Shown in pieces: positions 1 through 13,098 of a stretch of DNA of 64,000 nt. Positions within the stretch are counted from its first letter, which is position 1. Each line of letters starts with the position of its first letter. Under the pieces are notes generated by a model. The model ran no database searches. It saw only the letters and a list, made by a program, of their open reading frames with translations, and was not told the origin of the DNA. Position numbers and translations under genes: made by a program. The DNA is from Sapria himalayana (lineage: Eukaryota > Streptophyta > Magnoliopsida > Malpighiales > Rafflesiaceae), in assembly GCA_029783825.1 (NCBI GenBank), contig JAREIK010005871.1:1-64000 (forward strand). Direction: 5' to 3'.

Positions 1-33
1 ATCTATTTATCTATCTTTCTATCTGATTATATA

Positions 34-71
<38 letters not shown>

Positions 72-3055
72 GTCTATCTATCTATCTAATAATAATTTTG
101 ATCTATCGATCTATCTATTTGTCTATCTATCTATCAATCTATCAATCTATCAATCTATCTTTCTGTTTATATATCTTTCTATTTATCTATTTCTTTATCT
201 AGCTATATATCTGTCTTTCTATCTTCCAACTATCTGTCCATCTATATATCCGTCTATCATTATGTGTATTAATCTGTTAATCATCTGTTTATCAATTTGT
301 CTATCAATTTTTATAATAATCTAACTTTCAATATTTTTATTAATATTTCTATTATATTATCTATCTATCTATCTATATATTTGTGTGCCTATTAGTCTAT
401 CTATCTGTCAATCTATCAATCTATATATTTATCAATAATCTATCTTTCTGTCTATTAATCAGTATATCATTCTATCTATGTCTTTATCTATCTTTCTATA
501 TATCTATCTATCTATTTGTCAATCTATTTGTGTTTAAAATGTCTATCTTTGTGTGTATCTATCTATGTATCTATTTGTGTATCTATTTGTCTAACTATCT
601 TCCTATCTATATGTCTATCTATCTATCAATCTATATATGTGTGTGTCAATAAATAAATAAATCAATCTGTCTATCTTTCTATCTATCTGTCTGTCTTTCT
701 ATCTAATTATTTGTTTCTCTATCTATCTATATATCTATCTTTCTTTCTTTTTATTTGTTTCTCTATCTATCTATCTATTTTTCTATTTGTATATCTCTCT
801 ATTTATCTATATGTCTATCTTTTGATATATATATATATATATATATGGCTATCTATCAAGATAGCAATCTTTCTATCTATCTATATATCTATATGTATAT
901 ACATCTATCTATCTATTTGTCTATTCATCAGTCTATCTATCTATTTGTCTATTCATCAGTCTATCTATTTGTCTATCTATCTATCTATCAACCTATTTAT
1001 TTGTCTATCTGTCTATCTATCTATCAATCTTTGTTTCTAACTAATAATCTATCTATCTATGTATCTATTTGTCAATCTATCTTTCTATGTATCTATCAAT
1101 TAAATAACCTATCTATCTATCTATTTCTTTATCTATCTTTCTTTTTATCTATCTTTCTATGTATATATATAACTATCTATCTATCAATCTATCTATCAAC
1201 TCGTCTATCAATTTGTCTATTAATCTATCTATCAATATGTCTATGAATTTATCTATCAATCTAGCTATCTATTTGTCTAACTAACTAACTATATATCTAT
1301 GAATCTATTTTTGTATCTATTTATCTGTCTATCTATATTTCTGTCTATCTATGTATCTATATATCAATATTTCTATAATTTTGTATAACAATCTATCTAT
1401 CTATTTGTATATCTATCTATATATTTATTTGTCTATCTATATGTCAATCTATCTAATAATCTATCTAATAATCTTTTAATATATCTCTCAAATAATCTGA
1501 CATTTATTTGTGTATCAATTTGTCTATCTATCATTCTATTTATCTATCTATCTATCTATGTCCCTATATGTCTGTCTATCTAACTATCTAAATATATGTC
1601 TATCTATGTATCTATCTTTCTATTTAGGTGTCTATATATCTATCTTTCTGTAAATCTACCTGCCTTTTATCTATCTATCTATATGTCTATCTATCTATCT
1701 ATATAAATTTGTATCTTTCTCGCTATCTATATGTCTATCTATCTATCTATTTGAATATCTATCTATCTATCTATTTATTTATTTATCTATCTATCTATTT
1801 GTCTGTCTAACTATTGATTATATATATATATATATTACTATCTATCTATCAGTCTATCTATCTATCTATCATTCTCTCTATCAATTAGTCTATCAATCTA
1901 ATTATCAATCTTTCTATCAATCAATTTATCAATCTTTCTATCAAACTATCTTTGAATCTATATATCTTTTTGTCTATCTTTCTGTCTATCTATTTATCTA
2001 TCAATCTATGTATCTATCAATCTATGTATCAATCAATCTATAAATTTGTCTATCAATCTATTTATCATGTTATTTATCAATCTATCTATAAATTTATTTA
2101 TCAATCTATCAATCTATTTGTGTATCTTTTAGTCTAACTATTTGTATATCTATATGTCTATCTATCTGTCGATCTATGTATCTTTCTGTCTATCTATATA
2201 TCTAAATATTTAACTATCTTTCTATCTGTCTATTTGTATGTGTATCTATGTCTCTATCTATCTATATATTTATTTATCTATCTATCTCTTTGTATGTCAG
2301 TCTATCTATCTATATATCTATCTATCTATCTATATATCTATCTGTCTATCTATCTATCTATTTATTTATCAATCTATTTATCTATTTATCAGGCTATCTA
2401 CCTACCTATCTATCTATCTTTTTTTCTTACTATCTATTTGTCTATATATCTTATAATTTATTTGTATTTATATCTATCTATCTATCGATCAATCTATCTG
2501 TCTATTTATCTGTCTATCTATATGTCTATCTATCTTTGTATCTTTGTTTCTTTTATTTATCTATCAATCTATATATTTATCTAACTATCTATCTATTTGA
2601 ATATCTATTTATCTATCTATCTATCTATCTAAGTATCTATCTGTATATCAATCTATCAATATATCTATATATCAATCTATTTATCGGTGTCTATTGATGG
2701 GTATCTCTATGTGTCTCTTTATCTTACTATCTATCTGTCTATCTTTCTGTCTATCTATCTATCTATATATATCTTTTTCTATTTGTATTACTATCATCTA
2801 TTTATATTACTATCTATTTGTCTATCTATATATATATATCTATTGTATCTATCTATTTGTCTATCAATCTTTTTATTTATTTGCCTATCTATATCTCTAT
2901 CTATTTGTCTATCTATATGTGTATCTATTTACCTACATGCCTATCTATCTAAAAATCTATATATATCTTTTTCCGTATATCAATTTCTTTCTCTATCTAT
3001 CTATCTATCTTCCAATCTATATGTATATCACTATATATATCTATCTATCTAAATA

Positions 3056-3106
<51 letters not shown>

Positions 3107-3412
3107 ATCTATCTATCTATTTGTCTATCTATCAGTCTATCTATTTATATATATATATATCTTTCAATCTTTCTATATAACTATCTATTTATTTATCTAT
3201 CTTTAAATCTATCTATCTATCTTTCTACCTCTCTATTGGTTTGTCTATCTATATGTCTTTTTATCAATCTATCTTTCTGTCTGTCTATCGGTTTGTCTAT
3301 CTGTCTATCTATCTATCTATCTATCTGTCTATCTCTCTGTCTATCTATCATTCTTTCTATATACCTTTTTATATATCTATCTATATATCTCTCTATCAAT
3401 CTATCTATCTAT

Positions 3413-3454
<42 letters not shown>

Positions 3455-4475
3455 CTATCTATCTGCCTATCTATTTGTCTAGCTATTTGTCTATCTATTT
3501 GAATATCTATTTTTCTATCTAACAACCTATCTATCTATCAATCAACCATTCTATTTATCTATATATCTATCTTTCTACTAATCAATCTAGTTATCTGTAT
3601 ATCTATATATCTATATGTAAATTAATTTGTATATCGATCTATTTATTAATAATCTGACTATTTATCCCTTAATTTATTTATCCATCCATCTATCTATCTA
3701 TCTATTAATATATCTATCTATCTTTGCATCAAAATTTTTTGCAATCAATCAATCAATCTGTTTATCTATTAGTTTTTCTATCTATCTCTCTATATATGTA
3801 TTTTTCTATATATCTATCTAGTAAACTATCTATCTAACTATCTATAAATTTATTTATTTACCTATTTATCTTTCTAATAATCAATCGATCTATTTGTCAA
3901 TCAATCAATCAATCTATTTGTTTATCAATTAATCTATCTATCTTTATATCAATCTATCTATCAAAATGTCTATCAATCTCAATACCTATCTATCTATCAT
4001 TCTTTCTATCAATCCATCTAGGTATCTTTTTATCTATGAATCCATCTATTAATCTGTCTATTTATTTTTTTATCTATCTTTTTATCTATCTATCTCTGTT
4101 TACTTTTTTTCTATCTATTTATCTATTTATCTTTTTGTCGATCTATCATTTTATCTATTAGTCAATCTATCTATCTAATAATCTATATATCTAAATATCT
4201 AATAATCTGACAATCTATTTTTCTATCTATCTATATGTCTGTCTGTCAATCAACCTATCTTTCTATTTATCTATTTGTATATCTATTTGTCTATCAATCT
4301 GTCTATCTATATGTATATTTTTTTAATTATTAATTTTTCAATCAATTTGTCTATAAATATATTTATCAATCAATCTATCAAACTTTCTTTCAATATGTTT
4401 ATCAATCTTTCTATCAATCTATATATCTATTTGCCTATCTATCTATTTATCTATTTTTCTATACATCTATCTATC

Positions 4476-4510
<35 letters not shown>

Positions 4511-7085
4511 GTCTATCTATCTATCTATTTCTCTATCTATCTGCCTATCTATTTATATATGTGTCTATATATTTGTCTATCCATCTATATATCTATATAT
4601 CTATTTGTAAGTCTATCTATCTATCTATATTTCAATTTATCTATCTATCTTTTTATGTATCTGTCTATTTATTTATCTATCTATTTTTCTATCTATCTAT
4701 CTATTATATCCATATATACTTGTATGTCTATGTATCTATCTATCTCTCTCTCTATCTCTCTTCTTTTTATATTTCTATATGTCTATTTTTCTATGTATCT
4801 ATCTGTCTATATGTATATCTAGCTATCTATCAATGTATGTGTTTATCTATCTATCTATCTATTTGTCTATATATCTGTATATCTAACTATTTGTCTATTT
4901 GTATATATATTTATCTATCTATGTATCCGTCTATCTATCTTTATATTTGTCTATATATCTATCTATATCTATCTATCTATCTATCTGTGTAACAATCTGG
5001 CTATCTATATATTTGTCTATCTATCTGTTTATCTCTCTATATGTCTATCTATCTGTCTATATATCTATATAATAATTTGTTTATCAATATGTCTACCTAT
5101 TTGCCTATCTATCATCTATCTATTTATCTATCTATCTATACATTTATCTATTAGCTAATCTATCCATCTATCTATGTGCAATAAATCTGTCAACTCTATG
5201 TCTATCTATCTATCTACAATTCTATTTATCTATCTGTCTATATATATATGTCTATCTATTTGTCAATCTATCAATCTTTTTATGTCTATTTAGCTATCTA
5301 TCTATCTTTCTTTCTTTCTTTCTATCTATCTATCTATTATATCCCTATCTACTTGTATGTCTATGTATCTATCTATCTATATATCTATCTCTCTATCTCT
5401 CTATCTTTTTATATATCTATATGTCTATTTATCTATGTGTCTATCTATCTATATGTATATCTATCTATCTATAAATCTATGTGTTATCAATCAATCAATC
5501 TATCTATCTATCTATTTGTCTATATATTTGTATATCTAACTATTTGTCTATTTGTATATATATTTATCTATCTATCCATCTATCTATCTTTATATTTGTC
5601 TATATATCTATCTATATCTATCTATCTGTGTATCTATTTGTCAATCTATATATTTGTCTATTTATCTGTTTATCTCTCTATATGTCTATCTATCTGTCTA
5701 TATATCTATATAATAATTTGTTTATCAATGTGTCAACCTATTTGCCTATCTATCTTCTATCTAGTTATTTATCTATCTATACGTCTATCTATTAGTTAAT
5801 TTATCAATCTATCTATCTACAATAAATCTGTCAACTCTATGTCTATCTATCTATCTACAATTCTATCTATCTATCTGTCTATATATATATATGTCTATCT
5901 ATTTATCAATCTATCAATCTTTCTATATGTCTATTTAGATGTCTATCTATCAATCTATCTATCTATTTATCTATTTATATAACAATCTATCTATGTATCT
6001 ATCTATATATCTATTTTTTAAATAATTTGTCTATCATATATCTATATATATGTCAATCAATCTATATATCTATTTATCTATCTATAAATATTTCTATTAA
6101 TCTAACTATTAATCTCTCTATTAATATGTCTATCAATCTTTCAATTAATCTAACTATAAATTTATATATCAATTTGTATATAAATCTATCTATTAATCTG
6201 TATATCTTTCTATATAGAAATCTATCTATTTATCTAGCTCTCTATCTCTCAATCTATCTATTATATATCTATCTATCTATCTATCGGTCGATCTATATGT
6301 CTATCTATTTTTTTATAAATATCTTTATCTATCTATCTATCTACAAATTAAATCATCTATCATTCTATCAATCTGTCTTTCTATCAGTCTAACTATCTAT
6401 CTATTTGTTTATTTGTTTATGTGTCTATATTTCTATCTATCTATCTATCTCTATGTCTATCTACCTTCCTGCCTAATTGACTTTTTAGTTTCCTGACTAC
6501 CTATTTATATGTATATCTTTCTGTATATCTGTCTATCTATCTATTTGTTTATTCTTCTATCTGGCTATCTATCTTTCTTTCTTTATATCTATCTATCTTT
6601 TTTTCTATCTATTTATCTATCAATATATCTCTCTATCAATATGTAAATATATTTGTGTATTAATCTATCTATCCATCTTTTTATCAATCTATCTACCATT
6701 CTCTTTATATATCTATCTATCAATTTATCTATCTATCTATTTATCTATTTATCTATTTATATATCTATTTATCTATCTATCAGTCTATCTATTTATTTAT
6801 CTATCTATCTATCTATCTATTAATCTATTTATCAATCTATATATCAATCTATCTATCAAATTTGTATCATTTTGTCTATCTATCTTTCTGGCTATCTGTC
6901 TATCTAGCTATTTATCTGTCTATTTGTCTAAATTTCTATTTGTCTATATGTCTATATGTCTGTCTATCTACCTGCCTGCCTAAATGATTGCCTACATGAT
7001 AGCCAGCCTAGTTATCCATTTGTTTATTTATTTGTCTGTCTATCTATTTATCTTTCTATCTGTCTATCTATATATTTTTCTATCT

Positions 7086-7129
<44 letters not shown>

Positions 7130-8368
7130 ATTTGCCTATTTGTCTATCTGTCTATCTATCTATCTATCTACTTGCCTATCTATGTGTATATTTTTTTATG
7201 TATCAATTTGTATAACAATAAATCTATCTTTCTGTCTATCTATTTGTCATTCTATCTATCTATTTATCTATCAATCTAAGTATCTGTCTAACTATTTATT
7301 TATCTATTTGTCAATATATCTATATATTTTTCTTTCTATCTATCTATCTAACAATCTACCTATCTATCTGTTTATCTATTTATCTATCTATCTATCTATA
7401 TACATGCATATCTATCCATGTATCTATCTATATAATAATCTGTCTATCTATCTGTCTATATATGAATCAATCTATCTGTATATCAATCAATTTATTTATC
7501 CTTATATAAATATTTCTATCAATATGTCTACCAATTAGTCTATCTATCTATCTATCATTCTTTCTATCAATCCATCTATGTATTTGTCTATCTATCTATC
7601 TATGAATCGATTTATCAATATGTCTTTTTATTTTTTTATATATTTAACTTTCTATCTATTTATCTAATTATTTATCTATATGTCTATCACTCTATCTTTC
7701 TATCTAACTATCTATCTATATGTTTATATATCTATCTATTAGTTAATCTTTTAATCTAATAATCTATCTATCTATCTATTTATTTAATTATGTTACTATC
7801 TATCCATTTATCTATCTCTCAATATATATATATATATATCTACCTATCTGTCTATCTAATTGTCTATCTATATGTCTATTTTTTTGGCTATCTATTTGTT
7901 GATCTCTCTATCTATCTCACTATCTATTAGTCTATTCTATGTCTATCTATCAATCTATATATTTATTTGTTTATCTATCTATCTATCTTTCTGTCTGTCT
8001 GTTTGTCTATCCATCTATCTATTTATCTTTATATCTATATGTCAATCTAATTGTCTATATATTTGTATATTTATCTATATAATAGTTTAATCATCTATCT
8101 ATTTATCTATCTATTTATGTATCTATCTAATAAGCCATCTATCTATTTATTTATCTATCTGTCTATCTATTTGTTTATCTATCTTTCTATCTATTTGTTT
8201 AATAATCTATTTATCTATCTATTTACATACCTATCTATTTATCTACCTACCTACTTACCTACCTATCTATCTATCTATATGTCTATCTATTTGACTATTA
8301 TCTATTATCAATCTATCTATCTATCTATCTATCTATTAATTTATCTATAAATTTGTCTTTCAATTTGT
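1..8368. repeat. Degenerate TCTA tetranucleotide array (array 1)
   Basis: The stretch is almost wholly variants of TCTA/TCTG/TTTG/TCAA words on the plus strand, with no unrelated insert that I can see. Pure (TA)n tracts are embedded near 24-69, 827-846, 3058-3102, 3414-3450, 4475-4508 and 7089-7127. The four-base unit has no stop codon in any frame on this strand (TCT ATC TAT CTA reads Ser-Ile-Tyr-Leu), so long open frames appear throughout but are not genes. The array begins before the window and ends directly against a CACTA-type terminus at 8369. Single-base divergence between units is high, which suggests an old or loosely homogenised array. Confidence 0.95.
4695..5976. repeat. 641-bp tandem duplication inside array 1
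   Basis: Two consecutive segments of about 641 bp share the same irregular landmarks in the same order. The word CTATTATATCC and a following CTTGTATGTCTATGTATC occur near 4702 and 5334. ATAATAATTTGTTTATCAAT occurs near 5068 and 5709. AATAAATCTGTCAACTCTATG occurs near 5180 and 5821. Such non-tetranucleotide landmarks would not recur by chance within the array, so this is a segmental duplication, presumably by unequal exchange. The end positions are approximate. Confidence 0.85.
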
Positions 8369-9290
8369 CACAACAAGAAAATCACAGTTTAGCAATGGAA
8401 TTTTTTGTTACAAGTCCGTTGCAAACCCATAAAAATTCATTGCAAATATCTATTAGCAATGATTTTGCAACAAAAGTTTTCTATTTCAAAGAACCTTGTT
8501 GCAATTTTGCACACTTTGGTATTCAGTTGCCAAAGACTAATGGATTTGCAACACAATAATTCCATTATTATATTGCAACGCATTTCACATCTGTTGCTAC
8601 TTCAGTTGCTAAATCCCAAAAATTAAGACAATAGATAAGCTAAATTTATTTCCATTTAGTTGCTAATTTGCAATAGATCATCAACCATTTCATTAATAAC
8701 CATTAAAATTTCTGTTAGTCATTCCGTTGCAACTTTGCAATAGAGTTGCAACCACTATGAGTCATTCCAAATTATATTGTGTTAATTCTATTGCAAATTT
8801 GCAATAGATCAGCAACCAATTCATTACCAACCATTACAATGTCTATTTCAACTTCATTGCAATTTTACAACATATTTGCAACCATTATGAGTCCTTACAA
8901 AATATTTTGTTGTAATTTTATTATAATTCCATTACAATTTTGTAACAGCATTGAAACAAATATATTCTTTCTAAAACTTACTTAGTTGCAATAGAATATC
9001 TATTGCAAAATCCATCGCATAATCTATTGCAATTATTTTTTCCAATTTTCATTTATTTTTGTTAAATTTCTTAATTTTCAATATTTTCTATATTATTCAA
9101 AATTTATTGTGCTAGAATCAAAATTTTTTGTACCATAATATAAATTGCAACACACCTTTTTTGATAACTAATATTTAATAGTTTCATATACCATATTCAA
9201 CCACAATTTTAGTTTTTAGTTCCTTTGTAAAATAGTTTAACAATAAAAATGTCTAACAATTAGTTTGATCTTTCAGTTGTAGGTACGTCT
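8369..9290 (+). mobile_element. CACTA (En/Spm)-type terminus with TTGCAA subterminal repeats
   Basis: The segment opens with CACAACAAGAAAATCAC, a one-base variant of the common plant CACTA terminal sequence CACTACAAGAAA, followed by a TTTAGCAATGG-like block. Between 8400 and 9030 there are many direct and inverted copies of TTGCAA/TTGCAAC, the kind of short subterminal repeat that CACTA DNA-binding proteins recognise in known elements. The terminus abuts the TCTA array directly. I do not see the matching opposite end. Its subterminal motif differs from that of the element at 33503-53308, so it is probably another CACTA family. No gene lies inside it. Confidence 0.7.
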
Positions 9291-9626
9291 ATTGATAGAT
9301 ATATTGATAAATAAATAAATAGATAGATTGATATATTGATAAATATATAGATTAAAAGATAGATAGACATTTATATAGACAAATAGATAAATCGATAGAT
9401 AGATATATAAATATATTATTAGACTGATATATAGCTATATAAATAGAAAGATAGATAGGTAGATAAATAGACATATAGATAGATATACATATATATATAT
9501 ATATATATAGAAATAGATAGATAGGCTGATAAACAAACATATAGATAGACAAATCGATAGATAGATAGATAAATAGATATATAGATAGATAAATAAATAG
9601 ACAGACATACACACAGAGAGATAGAT

Positions 9627-9661
<35 letters not shown>

Positions 9662-10125
9662 TAAATCGACAGATACAACGAAAGTATGCAAATAGATAGA
9701 TAGATAGAAAGTCTAATAGAATCCCAGATAGAAAGTTAGACAGATATAGAGATAGAGAGAAATATTATTAGATAGACAAACAAAATGATAGATAGATAAA
9801 TATTTATATAGATTAATAGATTGAATAAAAGATAGATAGATACACAAATATATAGATAGTTGGATAGATAGATTTATATAAAGATTCAGATAGATAAAAA
9901 GATTGATAGGTAGATAGATAAACATACATATTGATAGATAGAAATATTGATAGACAGATAGACAGATAGATAGATATATAGACAAATAGAAAGATAAATA
10001 GAGAGAGATAAATAGACAGATAAATATACAAAAAGATAAACTAATAAATCAATATAAATATAGATAGATAGATATATAGAATGATAGATATAAAGATAGA
10101 TAGAGATATAGACATACAGATAAAC
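9291..10125. repeat. TAGA tetranucleotide array (array 2)
   Basis: Degenerate TAGA/TAGACA/TTGATAGA words on the plus strand, the opposite polarity to the array before 8369, with (TA)n tracts near 9483-9510 and 9631-9659. It separates the CACTA terminus at 8369-9290 from the unique sequence leading into CACTA copy 1. Open frames on the minus strand are low-complexity artefacts. Confidence 0.93.
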
Positions 10126-10998
10126 AACCTCTGTATATTATGTTATAATGGGCAAAGGCAATTCTTGTTTTTATTATAGATAGATATCATTTGTGTGTAG
10201 ATTATATTTTATAGACTAATATAAATAGACAGATAGATATATAAATAAATATTTAACCTCATATGTTATAACTATATAGTTAGACAAATAGATAGATGTA
10301 ATTTGTATTATGCCTTGTCATATAGAAATCTATCTATATGACATATGTTAGCTAAAATATTAACTTTGTCTAATAACAAAAGTATCACTATAAATTCAGT
10401 ATATATAATTTGTTTTCTTGTCTATTAATGCTATCATTCCCTAGCTAAAATGTCTATCCATATATATTAAATTAGGTATTAGTCTACAATGTGAAATGCA
10501 CCAGGAGGACCAGCCAAGCCTTTTACATACCTATAATAGGCTAAAACTCTAATCAAAATATTTGGGGACACACAAATATATTCATAGATATATAAAAATA
10601 ATAATTATAGACATGAACAAACATAAATCTAAGTTGACAATCATACAACTTCAACAAATATCTAAAAGATGTCTAGAAATGATGTTTAGAGAGAAAGAGA
10701 GTGCAAAAATAAAATATTTTAGAAATAATGAAGATAATAGAAACTCGACCTCTTTTTGATCTAGCTAAAATCAGTAAATATGGGACCCATGCATTGGAAG
10801 GAACATTGCAATGTCTGAATGCTTTGAATCATATTTTTTTGTGCATTTCACATTGGATGTTCCACAAAGATTCTTTATTAGGTTAATCGGTAAAGCAAAG
10901 AACAAAACCATAATAAAAAAAATTGAAACCTCCAAAAAAATCTCATCATGTTTTGCTACGCATAGACAAAAATCAAAAATAGTTCGAAAATAATATCT
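10126..10998. other. Non-coding flank with scattered TAGA remnants
   Basis: AT-rich sequence with isolated TAGATAGA islands up to about 10290, then unique DNA. I recognise no gene. Short open frames at 10562-10759 and 10811-10993 show no familiar domain. An 11-bp inverted repeat with a 6-bp loop (10316-10326 and 10333-10343) is present. Similarity to the 3' side of CACTA copy 2 starts only at about 11003, so this stretch is not shared between the copies. Confidence 0.5.
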
Positions 10999-12984
10999 GA
11001 TATGAAATCATCCTCATTATTAGTTGGTGATTTTGTGCTAGCCTCTGCCATGAGGTTTCATAGCTGGATCTTAGACTGCTAACTGTCGCATAAATGCCGC
11101 TAACTATGACTCCATATAGGATATCTGCTGTTACATTACATTCTTAATTTCTTTCATCTTATCATTCATTTCTATAATTTATTGCATTTCTTTCTTCAAA
11201 TGAGTAATCTACTTAACCTTCTCTTCTTTCATTTCCTACATTTCTTCCTTCAAATTAATAATCTGCTCATCCTTCTCTTCTTTCATTTCATTCATTTCTT
11301 CCTTCAAATGAGATATTTACTCATCCTTCTCTTTCATTTTGATCTCCATAACTTCAAAACGTTTATTTGTTTCCATTACTTGTTGTTCGACCACCTCATC
11401 CACCATAGTTGTGACAGATGAATTCGAAGCAGGACTGCTACAACAAAATTCCACTCCCTTTGAGCTGATGCTGTACACTCACTACTTTTTATGACCTTCT
11501 ATGATCTCCAAATATATATGATCATAGTCAATTGCTTGAAGATCCATAGAACCCTAAACTTGTTGAGAATCAAATGTGACACATTCCCCCATTAGTTCAT
11601 GTGATAAAATAGAAAAAAAATACTATTTTAGATATACATAAAATAAATTTAATATTTTGCATTCCAAACAACTTTAAAAATTTATTGTAGTACTATATAA
11701 TTTTTATAATATAACAGATTCTTACAGCAATCATCCAAGACTTGTTGTCAACAAATTGACCATCCACTTTCTTCACATGTATCTTCCTGAAAATCTCATA
11801 AAAATTGGGATCATGGCCTAATTCTCCAACCTAGAGTATGTATGTATTAAGTCATAAAATAACAAATGATAAAAAATTTTAACAAAATTAATAAAACCAT
11901 GCACATATTTTATTTTTTTAGATATTAAGACGACCACTAAATATATAAATGTTTAAAATTATACCAAATCTCGAGTGTGCTCAATGCTCAACTTTGACCC
12001 TCCTGTGTGGCTAGACATTTTTATACCTAGTCCGGCTAACTCAGTTCATCAATTTTTGCTAGCAATCTATGATTTTTGTCTTCACATATTGCTCCTTCCA
12101 ATACTTAAACCACTCGAGCCAATCATCCTCAAATATAAAATCAGACATTTCTTTTATATTATTAATTTAGGAAAAAAATATATATACCATTCAGCAGCTT
12201 TGCTCTTCCACACAATGACTTTATCTTTCCATCAAATTTAGGTGCCGATGTGTACTAATTCTATATATAAAAAAATCACAAAAGAATTCATAATAATAAT
12301 AAAGACATAATTATTTACTGCTTGAATAATAACCAACATAATAGTTAACTAATTATAAAATTAATTTTCAATGCTTTTGTATCGTTATTTTTACCTGAAA
12401 GTCATTAAAATAAGACTCTTTTATCGATTTAAAAACTTTCTTCCATGAGGAAGCTTTAGAATCAATCATATTCTTGAAAGACTTTGTAATTATAGTTGAA
12501 CACTTGTCAGATGGAATAAAACTATACAAATAATAAAATAACATTCAAAATAAGTAAATCATAAATAAATAATATATATATAACCACTAACAATAAAATA
12601 AAATTTTTTTATTCAAGTCATATTTACATATTTATTATACCTTCTATCCACAATCTCAATTTCTAACTTAGCACTGAATGTAAAGGAAGATACAACATTT
12701 GATGATGTCGATGGTTTTGTAAATGGCAGAACTATATTTGTTAAATGTGTGGTAGAATATAGATATAGATCAAAAGTGTGTGTAGGAAGGACAATGAGTG
12801 GTGGGATAATCTGATAAAGGTGATATTAAAGGTATCTATGATGGTGATGGTGATAGAAATGGAGATGGTGATTGTGATGTTGAAGTCTCGATATGGTGGT
12901 ATGAGATGGTACTAAATTTGCAACATTATTTAAAATACTAGATGAATTTGGTTCATTTCTACATTCACGTCCTTTAGGCACCAT
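10999..12984 (-). pseudogene. CACTA TNPA-like (plant transposase, Ptta/En-Spm type) remnant, copy 1
   Basis: Read on the minus strand, the gene starts at an ATG (12984) giving MVPKGRECRNEPNSSS, then a low-complexity His/Pro/Ser-type linker. An exon near 12190-12240 and blocks at 11975-12150 follow. A conserved block at 11720-11830 reads VGELGHDPNFYEIFRKIH followed by VKKVDGQFVD, the position and wording of the conserved core in Ptta/En-Spm plant transposases (Transposase_24 family). A coiled-coil tail built of 18-residue repeats follows at 11167-11328. In known elements this protein binds subterminal repeats and assists the TNP2-type transposase. Several stops and intron-like gaps are present and the gene is dead. 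It lies just downstream of the TNP2-like remnant on the same strand, as in other two-gene CACTA elements. The 3' end is approximate. Confidence 0.75.
11167..11328 (-). repeat. Three 54-bp coding repeats (coiled-coil heptads of TNPA-like gene)
   Basis: Three adjacent 54-bp units (11167-11220, 11221-11274, 11275-11328) differ by a few bases each. On the minus strand each encodes about 18 residues of the form KEEMNEMKEEKDEQI..L, rich in Lys and Glu with hydrophobic residues at heptad-like spacing. This suggests a coiled-coil dimerisation segment lengthened by in-frame tandem duplication. Confidence 0.8.
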
Positions 12985-13098
12985 CTGCTGTAAAAAACAT
13001 AGAACAAATAATAGAGATATGATGAATAACCATGCATTTTAGAATAAAATAAACCAATAGATTTCAACAAAATATAGAAAGTCTTTGATAGTTTAATA

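Noticed and set aside
1..8368. Dozens of long open frames encoding Ser-Ile-Tyr-Leu-rich 'membrane-like' proteins in the TCTA arrays (also on minus in the other arrays)
   Set aside because: A TCTA repeat has no stop in any frame on that strand and always reads Ser-Ile-Tyr-Leu. There is no codon structure, start context or conservation, so they are by-products of the repeat.
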